A DNA stretch of 64,000 bases from Zoogloea sp. (GCF_028689785.1 NZ_JAQVCN010000006.1:1-64000); one strand, 5' to 3'; positions 15,367 through 30,174 are shown, counted from the first letter of the stretch. Numbers and translations are program-made. The notes: a model not told the origin generated them from the letters alone.

Positions 15367-17313
15367 ATGAACACCCCCACCTCTCCCGCCATCCGCGTCG
15401 AAGGCTTCGCCAAGCGCTACGGCAAACGCCTGGCAGCCGACGGGCTGAGCCTGACGGTGCAGCAGGGCGAGATCTACGGGCTGGTGGGCGCCGACGGATC
15501 GGGCAAGTCCAGCCTGATGAAGGCCGTGGCCGGCGTGCTGGCCTTTGACGCAGGCACGGTGGAGGTCTTCGGCACCCGGGTGGACTCGGCACGCAGCGCC
15601 GAGCGGGTCAAACAGCGCATCGGCTTTCTGCCCCAGGGGCTCGGCCTCAACCTCTATCCCGACCTGTCCATCGAGGAGAACGTGGATTTCTTTGGCCGCC
15701 TGCGCGGCGTGGCGGCGGCCGAGCTCGCCGAGCGCAAGCGCCAGCTGCTGGAAATGACCCGCCTCGACGCCTTCCGGGGGCGGCCGATGCGCCAGCTTTC
15801 GGGCGGCATGAAGCAGAAGCTCGGGCTGGTATGCACCCTCATCCACGAACCCGATCTGGTCATCCTCGACGAACCCACCACCGGCGTCGACCCCGTCTCC
15901 CGGCGCGACTTCTGGGCCATCCTCGGCAAACTGCTGGAAGAAAAGGGCATCACCGCCCTGGTGTCCACCGCCTACCTGGACGAGGCCGACCGCTTCCACC
16001 GGGTGTCCCTGTTCCACGAAGGCAAGGTAATGGGCGAGGGCACGCCGGCCGAGCTGGTAGCCCAGGTGCCTGGCACTGTGGCCCTGTTCCGCGCCGAACC
16101 CCAGGCCGAGGCCCTGCTGCGCCTCAAGGCCGCGTTTCCCCAGACTGAAGCCATGGGCCCCTGGCTGCGGGTGTTTGCCGAGGGTCTGGATGCAGCCGGG
16201 GCCCGGGAAACAGTGGGCAATGCGCTCACCGGCATCCTGCCGACGGACTGGTTCGCCCGCGAGCCGGAGCTGGAAGACGTGTTCGTGGCCATGCTGCGAC
16301 AGCGCGGGGCACAGCTGGAATCAGCCTTTTCCGCGGGCAGCCACATGCCCGCAGGCGCTACCGACCTGGCCATTGAGGCCCGTGGCCTGACCCGCATCTT
16401 CGGCGACTTCCGCGCTGCCGACGCGGTGAGCTTCACGGTGCCCCAGGGGGAGATCTTCGGCCTGCTCGGCGCCAATGGTGCCGGCAAAACCACAGTGATC
16501 AAGATGCTCACCGGCATCCTCAAGCCCTCGTCGGGCGAAGGTCGGGTGGCCGGCGCCGACATGCGCAGCGCCGGGCGCGCCATCAAGGAGCGCATTGGCT
16601 ACATGAGCCAGGCCTTCTCCCTCTACCACGACCTGTCGGTGGTGGAGAACATCCGCCTCTACGCCGGCATCTACGGCCTCGACGAGCGCCAGGCGCGCCT
16701 CCGCAGCGACTGGGTGATCGGCATGGCCGGGCTGGCAGGCTTCGAGAACGACGCCGCCGGCCGTCTGCCCATGGGCCTGCGCCAGCGCCTCGCCCTGGGC
16801 TGTGCATTGGTGCACGAGCCCCGGGTGCTGTTTCTCGATGAGCCGACCTCCGGAGTGGATCCCATCGGCCGCCGCATGTTCTGGGACATCCTCTTCCACC
16901 TGTCGCGTCGGGAGGGGGTGGCCATCCTGGTCACCACCCACTATATGAGCGAGGCCGAACACTGCGACCACCTGGCCCTGATGTACGCCGGTCGGGTGGT
17001 GGCCGACGCCTCGCCCGAAGCGATGAAGGCGGGCATCGCTGCCGAGTCGGGCCAGCTGGTGGAGCTGCGCGTGGACCACCCCGTGCCGGCCCAGGCGGCC
17101 CTGCGTGCGGCCGGCTTTGCCAGCGCCACCCTGCACGGACGCTCGGTGCACCTGCTCTCCCGCGATGCCGCCACCGACCTCCGGCGGCTGCCTGGCCTGC
17201 TGGCCGAGGCCGGCATTACCGTACACTCGGCCGACCTGCGCCCCCTGTCGATGGAAGACGTGTTCGTGCACCGCATCACCGCCCTGGAAGCCGCCGACCG
17301 GAGGGCGTCATGA
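15367..17313 (+). CDS. ybhF: Fused ABC transporter ATPase with two nucleotide-binding domains (YbhF-like)
   Basis: A 648-residue protein with two ABC ATPase domains. NBD1 (about 8-235): Walker A GADGSGKSS, signature LSGGMKQKLGL, Walker B LVILDEPTTGVDP. NBD2 (about 338-570): Walker A GANGAGKTT, Walker B VLFLDEPTSGVDP, but the signature reads LPMGLRQRLALG, so LSGG is replaced by LPMG. The pump would thus have one canonical and one altered ATP site. E. coli YbhF has the same two-domain plan. It begins 4 bases after the adaptor and overlaps the next gene by 4 bases (ATGA). Confidence 0.92.
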   Translation: MNTPTSPAIRVEGFAKRYGKRLAADGLSLTVQQGEIYGLVGADGSGKSSLMKAVAGVLAFDAGTVEVFGTRVDSARSAERVKQRIGFLPQGLGLNLYPDLSIEENVDFFGRLRGVAAAELAERKRQLLEMTRLDAFRGRPMRQLSGGMKQKLGLVCTLIHEPDLVILDEPTTGVDPVSRRDFWAILGKLLEEKGITALVSTAYLDEADRFHRVSLFHEGKVMGEGTPAELVAQVPGTVALFRAEPQAEALLRLKAAFPQTEAMGPWLRVFAEGLDAAGARETVGNALTGILPTDWFAREPELEDVFVAMLRQRGAQLESAFSAGSHMPAGATDLAIEARGLTRIFGDFRAADAVSFTVPQGEIFGLLGANGAGKTTVIKMLTGILKPSSGEGRVAGADMRSAGRAIKERIGYMSQAFSLYHDLSVVENIRLYAGIYGLDERQARLRSDWVIGMAGLAGFENDAAGRLPMGLRQRLALGCALVHEPRVLFLDEPTSGVDPIGRRMFWDILFHLSRREGVAILVTTHYMSEAEHCDHLALMYAGRVVADASPEAMKAGIAAESGQLVELRVDHPVPAQAALRAAGFASATLHGRSVHLLSRDAATDLRRLPGLLAEAGITVHSADLRPLSMEDVFVHRITALEAADRRAS

Positions 17314-18464
17314 AGCACCAGCGCATCATCGCCCTGGCCTGGAAGGAATGGCGCGAGATCATCCGCGACCGGCTGTTCTTCGCCCTCGCCTTCATCGTAC
17401 CCACCATGCTGATGCTGCTGTTCGGCTTCGGCCTGACCCTGGACGTGGAGAACCTGCCCTTCGCCGTGGTGGACCACGACCGCAGCGCTGCCAGCCGCGA
17501 CTACACCTACCGCTTCATCTCCTCCCGCTATTTCGATTTCAAGGGCCAGGCCGGCGACGAACGCCAACTCGACACCCTGCTGGCCGACAACCGCATCCGC
17601 CTGGCCCTGGTGATACCGCCACGCTTTGGCGAGCGTCTGGCCAGGGGCGAGGCCGCACCCGTGCAGGTGCTCATCGACGGCACCTTCCCCATGCGCGCCC
17701 AGACTACCCAGGGCTACGTGGCCGCCATCAACAGCGCGGTGAGCCTCGACAACATGGCCGGCGCCCTGTCAGCCGGCCGCGGCATCCCCCTGGCCGAGGC
17801 CCAGGCCCGGGTCCAGCCGGTGAAGCTGGAAGTGCGCTACCTCTACAACCAGAGCGTGAAGAGCATCTGGTCCCTGGCCCCCAAGCTGATCATGCTCATC
17901 ATGATGCTGTCGCCCCCCTTCCTCACCGCCCTGGGCGTGGTGCGCGAGAAAGAGTCCGGCTCGATCTTCAACATCTACTCGTCCACCGTATCGCCGGGCG
18001 AATTCCTGATCGGCAAGCTCGCACCCTATGTGGCGATCTCCTTCACCAACGGGCTGATCCTGTGGGCACTGGCGGTGGGACTGTACGGCACCCCCTTCAA
18101 GGGCGACCCGGCCTTCTTCGCCCTGGCTCTGCTGCTCTACGTGGTGTGCACCACCGGCCTGGGGCTGGTGATCTCGATGCTGGTACAGACCCAGGTGGCG
18201 GCGATGATCGTGGCCAGCATCGTCAGCATCATCCCGGCGGTGCTGTACTCGGGGATGCTGCTGCCCCTGTCGTCCCTGGCACCCGGGGCCTCTGCCATCG
18301 CCCATGCCCTGCCGCCCATGTATTTCACCAACATCGTGGTGGGGAGCTTCCTGAAGGGAGTCGGCTGGCAGGCCCTGTGGGCCGACATGCTGGTGCTCAC
18401 AGCCTATGCGGTGGGCCTGTTCGGGCTGGGCTACCTGCTGTTCAGCAAGAGGCCGTCAGCATGA
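17310..18464 (+). CDS. ybhS: ABC-2 type permease (YbhS-like)
   Basis: A 384-residue inner-membrane permease of the ABC-2 type. First membrane span at about 24-46 (LFFALAFIVPTMLMLLFGFGL), a large periplasmic domain to about 180, then five spans in the C-terminal half with the family segment VREKESGSIFNIYSSTVSPGEFLIGKLAPY. It overlaps both neighbours by 4 bases, so its synthesis is coupled to the ATPase and to the second permease. Confidence 0.9.
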   Translation: MKHQRIIALAWKEWREIIRDRLFFALAFIVPTMLMLLFGFGLTLDVENLPFAVVDHDRSAASRDYTYRFISSRYFDFKGQAGDERQLDTLLADNRIRLALVIPPRFGERLARGEAAPVQVLIDGTFPMRAQTTQGYVAAINSAVSLDNMAGALSAGRGIPLAEAQARVQPVKLEVRYLYNQSVKSIWSLAPKLIMLIMMLSPPFLTALGVVREKESGSIFNIYSSTVSPGEFLIGKLAPYVAISFTNGLILWALAVGLYGTPFKGDPAFFALALLLYVVCTTGLGLVISMLVQTQVAAMIVASIVSIIPAVLYSGMLLPLSSLAPGASAIAHALPPMYFTNIVVGSFLKGVGWQALWADMLVLTAYAVGLFGLGYLLFSKRPSA

Positions 18465-19612
18465 ATGGCATCTTCTCCGGCGCCGGCCTGCGCCGCCTGC
18501 GGGTGATGACCCACAAGGAGCTGCTGCAGCTCTTTCGCGATGTGGCCCTGATGGTGTTCTTCCTCTATGCCTTCACCGGTGACATCTACATCGCCGCCTC
18601 CGGGGTCAGCATGCAGCTGAAGAATGCGGCCATCGCCACCCTGGACGGCGACCACAGCCTGGCCTCCCGGGAACTGGCCAGCCGCTTCCAGCCACCCTAT
18701 TTCCAGGCCGCGGGCAGCGCCGGCACGCCGCGCCAGGCGATCCGCCACCTGGACGACGCCGAGGTGATGGCGGTGCTCGACATTCCGCCGCGCTTCGGCG
18801 AACGCCTGTCCAGGGGCGAACAGGTGGCCGTGCAACTGCAGGTAGACACCTCCAATTCAGTGCTGGGCTTCCTGGCTTCCAGCTATGGCGCCCAGATCGT
18901 AGGCCGCTATGGCCTGGAGGTAGCTGCCCTGCGCGAAGGCCTGAGCAGTGGCGGGATCGCCGGCCCCGTCATCCAGGCCGACACCCGCATCTGGTACAAC
19001 CCCAACCAAAACGACGCCTGGTTCATGGGCATCTCCGAGATGCTGACGGTCATCACCCTGTTCGCAATCCTTCTGCCCGCAGCAGCGATGGTGCGTGAGA
19101 AGGAGCGCGGCACCATCGAGCAGTTGATGGTCACTCCGCTGAGTGCCTTCCAGATCCTCTTCCCCAAGGTCATCGCGATGACGCTGGTGATCCTGGCGGG
19201 CACCGCCATCGCCCTGTTCGGCGTGCTCGGCCCGTGCTTCAACCTGCCCATGCGCGGCAACCTGGTACTGTTTTTTCTGATCACCGCACTCTACGTGTTC
19301 ACCACCGCCGGCCTGGGCCTGCTGGCCGCCACGGTCGCCCGCAACCTGGCCCAGGTAGGCATGCTGACGGTGGTGATCCTGATGCCCATGCTGCTGCTCT
19401 CAGGCGCTTGGACGCCCATCGAGGCCATGCCCGAGTGGATGCGCATTCTGGCGTGGGCCTCACCGCTACACTACTTTCTGGACGCCGCCTACGGCATCCT
19501 GCTCAAGGGCGTCGGCATGGCGCTGCTGTGGCAACCGGTACTGGCCATGGGGCTGCTGGGTGTCGTGGTGTTCGGCGCCGGCATGGGCCGCTTCGGCAGG
19601 CAGTTCGGCTAA
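18461..19612 (+). CDS. ybhR: ABC-2 type permease (YbhR-like)
   Basis: A 383-residue permease with the same layout as the preceding one: a first span near residues 25-45, a periplasmic domain with VLDIPPRFGERLSRGEQVAV (echoing LVIPPRFGERLARGEAAPV in its partner), and five C-terminal spans with VREKERGTIEQLMVTPLSAFQILFPKV. The two permeases would form the transmembrane heterodimer. The ATG at 18461 overlaps the previous stop (ATGA). It is the last gene of the operon and stops 2 bases from the end of the converging gene, leaving no room for a terminator between them. Confidence 0.9.
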   Translation: MNGIFSGAGLRRLRVMTHKELLQLFRDVALMVFFLYAFTGDIYIAASGVSMQLKNAAIATLDGDHSLASRELASRFQPPYFQAAGSAGTPRQAIRHLDDAEVMAVLDIPPRFGERLSRGEQVAVQLQVDTSNSVLGFLASSYGAQIVGRYGLEVAALREGLSSGGIAGPVIQADTRIWYNPNQNDAWFMGISEMLTVITLFAILLPAAAMVREKERGTIEQLMVTPLSAFQILFPKVIAMTLVILAGTAIALFGVLGPCFNLPMRGNLVLFFLITALYVFTTAGLGLLAATVARNLAQVGMLTVVILMPMLLLSGAWTPIEAMPEWMRILAWASPLHYFLDAAYGILLKGVGMALLWQPVLAMGLLGVVVFGAGMGRFGRQFG

Positions 19613-19614
19613 GC

Positions 19615-20343
19615 TCAGCGCCCCAGCAACGCGGCCAAGGGCGCCAGGATCTCCTCACCCACCGCGTCGAAGCGGCTGAAGCGCAGATCGTCCAGCACCC
19701 GCAGCCCGGCCGGGTCTTCGTGCATCGCACACAGGATGCGCTGGATGGTCTCACGCTTGTCGGCCCAGTCGGGCGACACCATGAAGCAGTGGAAGGCCAG
19801 CCCATCACAGCTCTCACCCACCACCTCCAACTGGCTGCGCGTGCTCGGGTTGAGGCTGTTCCAGGTTTCATTGAAAACAATCCCCAGGTCGGCCGTGCCG
19901 TCGATCACTGCTTTCGCCGCGTTGAGATGGTTGCCGACGAAAGTAAAGGCCGCCCGACGCACATCGATGTCGAGTCCGTCGAGCACCTTCAAACCCAGAT
20001 CATGGATGATCAGCTTGTCGGTGGCACTGGCGATATGCGAGGCGGGGCCCCGCTGGGCGCCCCGGCGCGCCACCACGACAGCCTCGTCCACAACCCCGGC
20101 CGGCCGTGCAACGGGCACGAAACCCCGCTCCCGGGCAAAGCACAGCACACTGTACGGATTGGCATAGACCACATGATGAGGGTGGTCGAGCACAGCCTGA
20201 CGCTCCTCGAGAAAGCTGTCGCGGGGATCAAAGTGAATCCCGATACCCAATTTGCGCTGAAGATAGGTGTTGAGGGTGAACCAACCAAGCAGGTTCTTGG
20301 CCGTGTCGTGAGGGCAGACACTGAGTTTGAACGGGCTTGGCAT
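19615..20343 (-). CDS. PhnD-like substrate-binding-fold protein without signal peptide
   Basis: A 242-residue protein of the phosphate/phosphite/phosphonate-binding (PhnD-like, type 2 periplasmic-binding) group. Family-like segments are LSVCPHDTAKNLLGW, HHVVYANPYSVLCFARERGF, FVGNHLNAAKAVIDGTADLGIVFNETW (compare the xxDVxxxxE binding region of PhnD). There is no signal peptide or lipobox at the N terminus (MPSPFKLSV) and no ABC permease or ATPase partner next to it, so it may act as a cytosolic ligand sensor; that is inference. It converges on the efflux operon. Confidence 0.75.
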   Translation of the reverse strand: MPSPFKLSVCPHDTAKNLLGWFTLNTYLQRKLGIGIHFDPRDSFLEERQAVLDHPHHVVYANPYSVLCFARERGFVPVARPAGVVDEAVVVARRGAQRGPASHIASATDKLIIHDLGLKVLDGLDIDVRRAAFTFVGNHLNAAKAVIDGTADLGIVFNETWNSLNPSTRSQLEVVGESCDGLAFHCFMVSPDWADKRETIQRILCAMHEDPAGLRVLDDLRFSRFDAVGEEILAPLAALLGR

Positions 20344-20683
20344 GGATCAGACCGTCCCGGATATGGTGTGAAGTGTGGGCATGGCGGGGTCTAGTCGTGA
20401 CGGGAAGCCGGCACGCCAACCATTCGGAACGCGTGCCATATGCATGATTCTACCTGCCTGTTACATCCATCCCATGGGCTCGACGTCTCCGGGAAACCCG
20501 CCTCCGAAAACATTCAACGGAAAAGCCCGCATTTTAAAAATACGCCATACACAACAAAAATACGGTGAAAAAGGCGACAAGTTCGCGTATTTATCGGTTT
20601 CGAATTTTCTCTGAAAAAGCAATTTGATGCCTTTACGATAAATCCGGATAACATGTCTGCACCTCCCGCAGAGAGCCCCCCTC
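20344..20683. other. Intergenic region, AT-richer than its surroundings
   Basis: 340 bases between divergent genes. It contains a perfect 7-base inverted repeat GGCACGC (20410-20416) / GCGTGCC (20431-20437) with a 14-base loop, a minus-strand TAGAAT hexamer (20452-20447) that could be the -10 of the PhnD-like gene, and an AT-rich tract (about 20510-20650, runs of A and T). A plus-strand promoter candidate is listed separately. I see no gene or RNA gene. Short open frames on either strand here lack protein character. Confidence 0.6.
20624..20652 (+). promoter_or_regulatory. Candidate sigma-70 promoter for the Sel1-repeat gene
   Basis: TTGATG (20624-20629), 17 bases, GATAAC (20647-20652), each 4/6 to consensus, ending 31 bases before the ATG of the Sel1-repeat gene. 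It lies at the end of an AT-rich tract that could help promoter opening. Confidence 0.35.
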
Positions 20684-21517
20684 ATGCCCCGCCCCTCATC
20701 CGCCATCCGGCTCCGGCCCTTCCTGCTTGTGGTCATTCTGGTGGCCGTGGTGCTCTACTACAGCTACCCCATGGCCCTCCGCCTGCAGAACGGCGGGCAT
20801 TTTCTGGCAGCCCGCCCCCTGTACCTGATTTCCGCCGTGGCGGGCAATCTCAAGGCCCAGCACAACCTGGCCGCCATGCACCTGGAGGGCGAGGGCGGCC
20901 CGATCAACCCGGAAGCAGCCGCCTACTGGTATACCCGGGCAGCCGAGCAGGGGAGCATCATTTCGGCGACAACGTTGGGCGAAATGTATCTGAAGGGCTA
21001 CGGCGTGGACGCGGACCCCGTAAAAGCAAGCACTCTGCTGGAGCAGGCCGCCAGGCAGGGCGACCCCGCCGCGGTGGTGATGCTTGGCGAAATGTATTCC
21101 GAGGGCGTCGAAGGTATGCCGAAAAACGGCGAGAAGGCCAAACACTGGTATCAGGTGGGGGCAGAGCGGGACATGCCGGCCGCCCAGTATGGCCTCGCCA
21201 GCCTCCATGCCTCCGGCGAACTCATACCCAAGAACCTGAATCAGGCCGAGTTCTGGTACCTCAAGGCGGCCCGCCGCGGACATGCCAAGGCTCAGCTGGC
21301 GCTGGGCATGCTTTACATCAGTCAGCCCGGGGGTGCCGGGGCCAGGGGCGCCCAGGTGTGGCTCACCGAGGCCAGCCAACAGGACGAAACCGCCGTCGCC
21401 GCACGCAAGCACCTGGCCAGCCTGTGCCGGGCAAACCCTGCCCTGAACTGCACCCTCAGCTCGGCAGGCCCCAGCCTGGGGGCATTGCTGCCCCCCGCCG
21501 CACGTCGTCGCCTATAG
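20684..21517 (+). CDS. Membrane-anchored Sel1-repeat (TPR-like) protein
   Basis: A 277-residue protein. Residues 12-30 (FLLVVILVAVVLYYSYPMAL) form a signal anchor, so the repeats face the periplasm. About five Sel1-like repeats of some 36 residues follow: AQHNLAAMHLEGEGG, AYWYTRAAEQGSIISATTLGEMYLKGYG, LLEQAARQGDPAAVVMLGEMYSEG, HWYQVGAERDMPAAQYGLASLHASG, FWYLKAARRGHAKAQLALGMLY. Such arrays usually mediate protein-protein contacts. A C-terminal LCRANPALNC has two cysteines. It converges with pldA, overlapping by 6 bases. Confidence 0.85.
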   Translation: MPRPSSAIRLRPFLLVVILVAVVLYYSYPMALRLQNGGHFLAARPLYLISAVAGNLKAQHNLAAMHLEGEGGPINPEAAAYWYTRAAEQGSIISATTLGEMYLKGYGVDADPVKASTLLEQAARQGDPAAVVMLGEMYSEGVEGMPKNGEKAKHWYQVGAERDMPAAQYGLASLHASGELIPKNLNQAEFWYLKAARRGHAKAQLALGMLYISQPGGAGARGAQVWLTEASQQDETAVAARKHLASLCRANPALNCTLSSAGPSLGALLPPAARRRL

Positions 21518-22510
21518 CCAGTCCACCAGTGCGACCCCCAGCCCCAGGGTGGTCTGACGGTGGTTGTAGTCGATCAAGGTTTCGCCGTAACCGCTGAAAA
21601 CCTGGACGAAGCCCTTCAGCTTGCGATGGATGGGGAAGCTCCAGTCCACCTGGGCCGCGCCGCGCCCCCCGCTCTGCCACAGGGGCCCGCGCAGGGTCAG
21701 GCCGAGGCCGTGATCGCCCAGCTTCCACATGGCCTGCACGTCGCCATGGCCGAGATAGCGGGTGATGTCCGGGTTGTCGTCCTTGCCATCTTTCTCGGGG
21801 AAGCGATACCAGGAACGCACCAGCACGGCAAAGTCGCCACGCTCGATGCCGGCCTGGGCCATGACCCGGTTCCAGCTGCGGGACAGGGGCTCGGCTCGCC
21901 CATTGGACTGGTGATTGAAGCCCAGGGACATCATCTTGAGCTTGAACCCCGCCCCCGCATCCAGGTTGGTGCGAAACACCGCCATCAGCTCGGGCTCGTA
22001 GTTGGTCTCGCGGAAAGGCGACGAATTGCTCTTGTTGTACACCTGCCAGCTGGACTGCTGGGTGTAGCCCATCCACAGGTCTCCATGGCGCCCGAACATG
22101 CCCTCCCACAGCTTGGTCTTGAAACTGATCTGGTACTTGGCCTCCACCGGCGAGACGTCCATGGGCGTACTCACCGAGCGGTCGGGCCCGGGTGAGCTGG
22201 GCATCCGGTTGGCCGAGTTGGTGAGCCGCCCCAGCAGGATGTAGGTGGGCCGATAGGGGGTGATCAGGAAGGTGCCGCGCTTGTCCTCGGCATCCAGTTC
22301 CCAGCGTACTGAGAACGGCGTGTTGTCGGGCGGCGGGAGGGCCGGCGCCTCCTGGTGAGGGCGGCCGACGGCGTCGTCGTAGCAGGCAAGGCGCTCGGTG
22401 TTGTCGGCGATGGCGGCACAGGTGGAGGGGCTACCGGCGGCCAGCACCGGCCCGGCGCCAAGGGTGGCCAGCAGTGCCAGGGAGGGCCCAAGGGAAAAAC
22501 GATGATTCAT
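21512..22510 (-). CDS. pldA: Outer-membrane phospholipase A
   Basis: A 332-residue outer-membrane beta-barrel lipase that removes misplaced phospholipids from the outer leaflet. Signal peptide 1-25 (LALLATLGAGPVLAA). The OMPLA signature SLGFNHQSNGR holds catalytic His200 and Ser202, and Asn214 in SRSWNRV lies 14 residues after the His, the same spacing as the E. coli His142-Ser144-Asn156 triad. YTQQSSWQVYN and SPFRETNYEPE are further family blocks. The ATG at 22510 opens with a proper signal peptide; longer frame upstream runs into uvrA. It lies 22 bases downstream of uvrA on the same strand, so may be cotranscribed. Confidence 0.93.
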   Translation of the reverse strand: MNHRFSLGPSLALLATLGAGPVLAAGSPSTCAAIADNTERLACYDDAVGRPHQEAPALPPPDNTPFSVRWELDAEDKRGTFLITPYRPTYILLGRLTNSANRMPSSPGPDRSVSTPMDVSPVEAKYQISFKTKLWEGMFGRHGDLWMGYTQQSSWQVYNKSNSSPFRETNYEPELMAVFRTNLDAGAGFKLKMMSLGFNHQSNGRAEPLSRSWNRVMAQAGIERGDFAVLVRSWYRFPEKDGKDDNPDITRYLGHGDVQAMWKLGDHGLGLTLRGPLWQSGGRGAAQVDWSFPIHRKLKGFVQVFSGYGETLIDYNHRQTTLGLGVALVDWL

Positions 22511-22532
22511 GAACGCTCTCTTTCTGTCCGGA

Positions 22533-28028
<5,496 letters not shown>

Positions 28029-28130
28029 GGAGGGCGGGTCGAAAAGGACGCAAGGCGGAATTGTAGGGCCTGTTGCCAGACCCGCCCCACCGGCATCGGT
28101 TCCTCCGCCCGCAGCCGACTCAGTGCGGCA

Positions 28131-30104
28131 TCACGCATTGATCACACGATGGGTGACGGCCTCGTCCACCAGGGAGGTGTAGAGCAACACGCGGGTGGCC
28201 GGCAGCGCAGCCTGCTGCGCCAGGGCCCGGGCCGTCACGGCCAGCATCGCCGGGCTGTCCGCATCAGCGATCAGCAGCAGCTGCTGGGCGGCACCAATAA
28301 GGGCCACGAAGCCCCGCATGACGCGGCCATCCGGCAAGCCCAGCGCCACCCGGGCGCCGACATCCACCTCAGTCCACTCGGCAGGCAGACTCAAGCTGCC
28401 AGCAAAGAACTGCTTATGCTTGAGAACGCGTAGCTGGGGCGCATCCTCCAGGGGCGCCAGGGAAGGGCCCTGCGGCGGACGGCCCGTCGGCACAGGTCTT
28501 GGCTGACCGGCGATCAGGGCTGTCAGCAAGGCCTTGCACGGCGCCAGCCCCTCGCGGATAGCCAACTCGCCGAGCCCGATGTAACGCAGCCCGTCCTCAA
28601 GCCCGGTCAGCAAGGCTGGCAACTGGGCCATCAGCTGTTGCCGGGCGGCCGCATCCGGATTCGGAGGGGTGGCGTCGATCAGGCGCTTGGCCGGTTGCAC
28701 CCGGGCCACCCATTTGGGCCCACCAGGGCCATAGCGGTAGGCTACTTTGGCCAGAACATGCACCCAGTAGCCTTCGATGAACTCCCGGGCCACCGCATCG
28801 GTGGGCTCTGCAGTCATCTCCTGCACGGTCTGGCTGGCCTGGAGCAAGGCCACCTCGCGACGCTCCAGGCGATGGGCGACCTCGATGCAGGCGGCGCCGC
28901 GCTCCAGGGCTGCACGCAGACGTGAGTCGAGCAAGGACTCGACACTCTCCAAGAGGCCCAGAAAATCCTTGTCGGCAATCCGCGGTGCCTTGCCGAGAGA
29001 CTGGGCCAGGCGCAGCAAGGACTGGCACACGGGCAGTTCGGGGGAGGCGTCGGGTGCCATGCTGCGCCCCAGATCAGCAATCAGGTCCAGGACGCGCAAG
29101 GCTGGATGGCGGGGTTCCGCCAGCAGGGTGTCACTGCGCAGGGCCAGGCGCAGCAGGGGCACTCGCAGCAGCCCAATGGCCGTGCGGATCGGCGCAGGCA
29201 GGTCGGCGGCCTGGGCGGCGTAATTGCACACCGTCTCGATAACCTCGACCGCCACTGCCTGATTCGGCGCCAGCAGCGCCCCCAGCTCGCTTCCGCCCAG
29301 AGACGCCGGCACGCCTTCTCCGTATTGCTGCCGCTCGCCCAGCCAGGCTTCAACCCGCTCGACCAATACCGATGCCAGCCCCGCATCCATGCCGCCGGCG
29401 CCCCCTGTCACGGCCTCGCGACGAGCCAGCACCGACAGGCGCAGGGACGCCAGAGGGTCGATGGGCAGGCTGCTGCGGGCCGCCATGCCATCGATCCAGA
29501 CCTCCTCCACGACCGGCTGGCGCACCACCGCAGCAGGTTGAGCCACTGGGGCGACGGGACTGGCGAGATGGTGCTCCAGGGTCCGGTAGAAGCTGCACAG
29601 GTGCCTGCACAAGGCTGGCTCAAGCTGTTCGATCAGTTGCAACGCCTCGTCCGCCCGGAGCCTTTCCCGGTCGCGCAGGGCACGCAGAGCCCGGCAGACC
29701 ACCTCGGGGCCAAGAGGCAACTCATTGCCCAGGTTCAGGCCGAGGGCCTCGAAGACCTCCTTCATGCGCAGATGCAAGGACGCCAGTTCACGTCCGCAGA
29801 AGCTGCGGATCCGTTGCTCCAGGTTCATCAGCTCCACGGCCAGATCCATGTCCTGGTCGTGCACCAGGCTTATCCGCGAAGCCGTCAGCCCCTGCACTTG
29901 CTCTCCCCATCGCTTGGCCTGCCGACCGGCTAGGTCGTCGAAACAGTCTCCCGCCACCAGGCCCAGCACTTCAGGCCAGTCCGGGTGCCTGAGCGCCTCG
30001 TCGGCGGCCTCACGGAGGGTTTGCAGGAATCCTTCACGGCAATAGGCGAGCCGGGCGTCGGCTTGGCCTGGCAAAGAAGCATGAAAAGAATGGGCGCGCT
30101 GCAT
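28131..30104 (-). CDS. DUF1631 domain protein
   Basis: A 657-residue, mostly helical, soluble protein of the DUF1631 family of beta/gammaproteobacteria, sometimes mislabelled thymidine phosphorylase. N-terminal helical region 1-190, a Pro/Val-rich linker near 180-205, central helical domain to about 545, and a C-terminal beta domain (about 560-657: LKHKQFFAGSLSLPAEWTEVDVGARVALGLPDGRVMRGFVALIG) that resembles a small PilZ-like or Sm-like barrel. Its function is unknown. The start is the first ATG; no strong Shine-Dalgarno. It is followed on the same strand, 102 bases away, by uvrA. Confidence 0.8.
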   Translation of the reverse strand: MQRAHSFHASLPGQADARLAYCREGFLQTLREAADEALRHPDWPEVLGLVAGDCFDDLAGRQAKRWGEQVQGLTASRISLVHDQDMDLAVELMNLEQRIRSFCGRELASLHLRMKEVFEALGLNLGNELPLGPEVVCRALRALRDRERLRADEALQLIEQLEPALCRHLCSFYRTLEHHLASPVAPVAQPAAVVRQPVVEEVWIDGMAARSSLPIDPLASLRLSVLARREAVTGGAGGMDAGLASVLVERVEAWLGERQQYGEGVPASLGGSELGALLAPNQAVAVEVIETVCNYAAQAADLPAPIRTAIGLLRVPLLRLALRSDTLLAEPRHPALRVLDLIADLGRSMAPDASPELPVCQSLLRLAQSLGKAPRIADKDFLGLLESVESLLDSRLRAALERGAACIEVAHRLERREVALLQASQTVQEMTAEPTDAVAREFIEGYWVHVLAKVAYRYGPGGPKWVARVQPAKRLIDATPPNPDAAARQQLMAQLPALLTGLEDGLRYIGLGELAIREGLAPCKALLTALIAGQPRPVPTGRPPQGPSLAPLEDAPQLRVLKHKQFFAGSLSLPAEWTEVDVGARVALGLPDGRVMRGFVALIGAAQQLLLIADADSPAMLAVTARALAQQAALPATRVLLYTSLVDEAVTHRVINA

Positions 30105-30174
30105 GTGGAGCCGACAAGGGGAATGTCAAACAATGTTATCGAGAAGCACTTGATCGTGCTAATACTCCACAGCT

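Noticed and set aside
13266-15413. A 715-codon minus-strand frame across the TolC and HlyD genes
   Set aside because: Shadow of two well-supported plus-strand genes; it crosses their boundary and has antisense-type composition.
28029-28130. LexA box upstream of the tandem uvrA
   Set aside because: No CTGT-N8-ACAG in this gap; only a possible TACAAT -10 hexamer on the minus strand.
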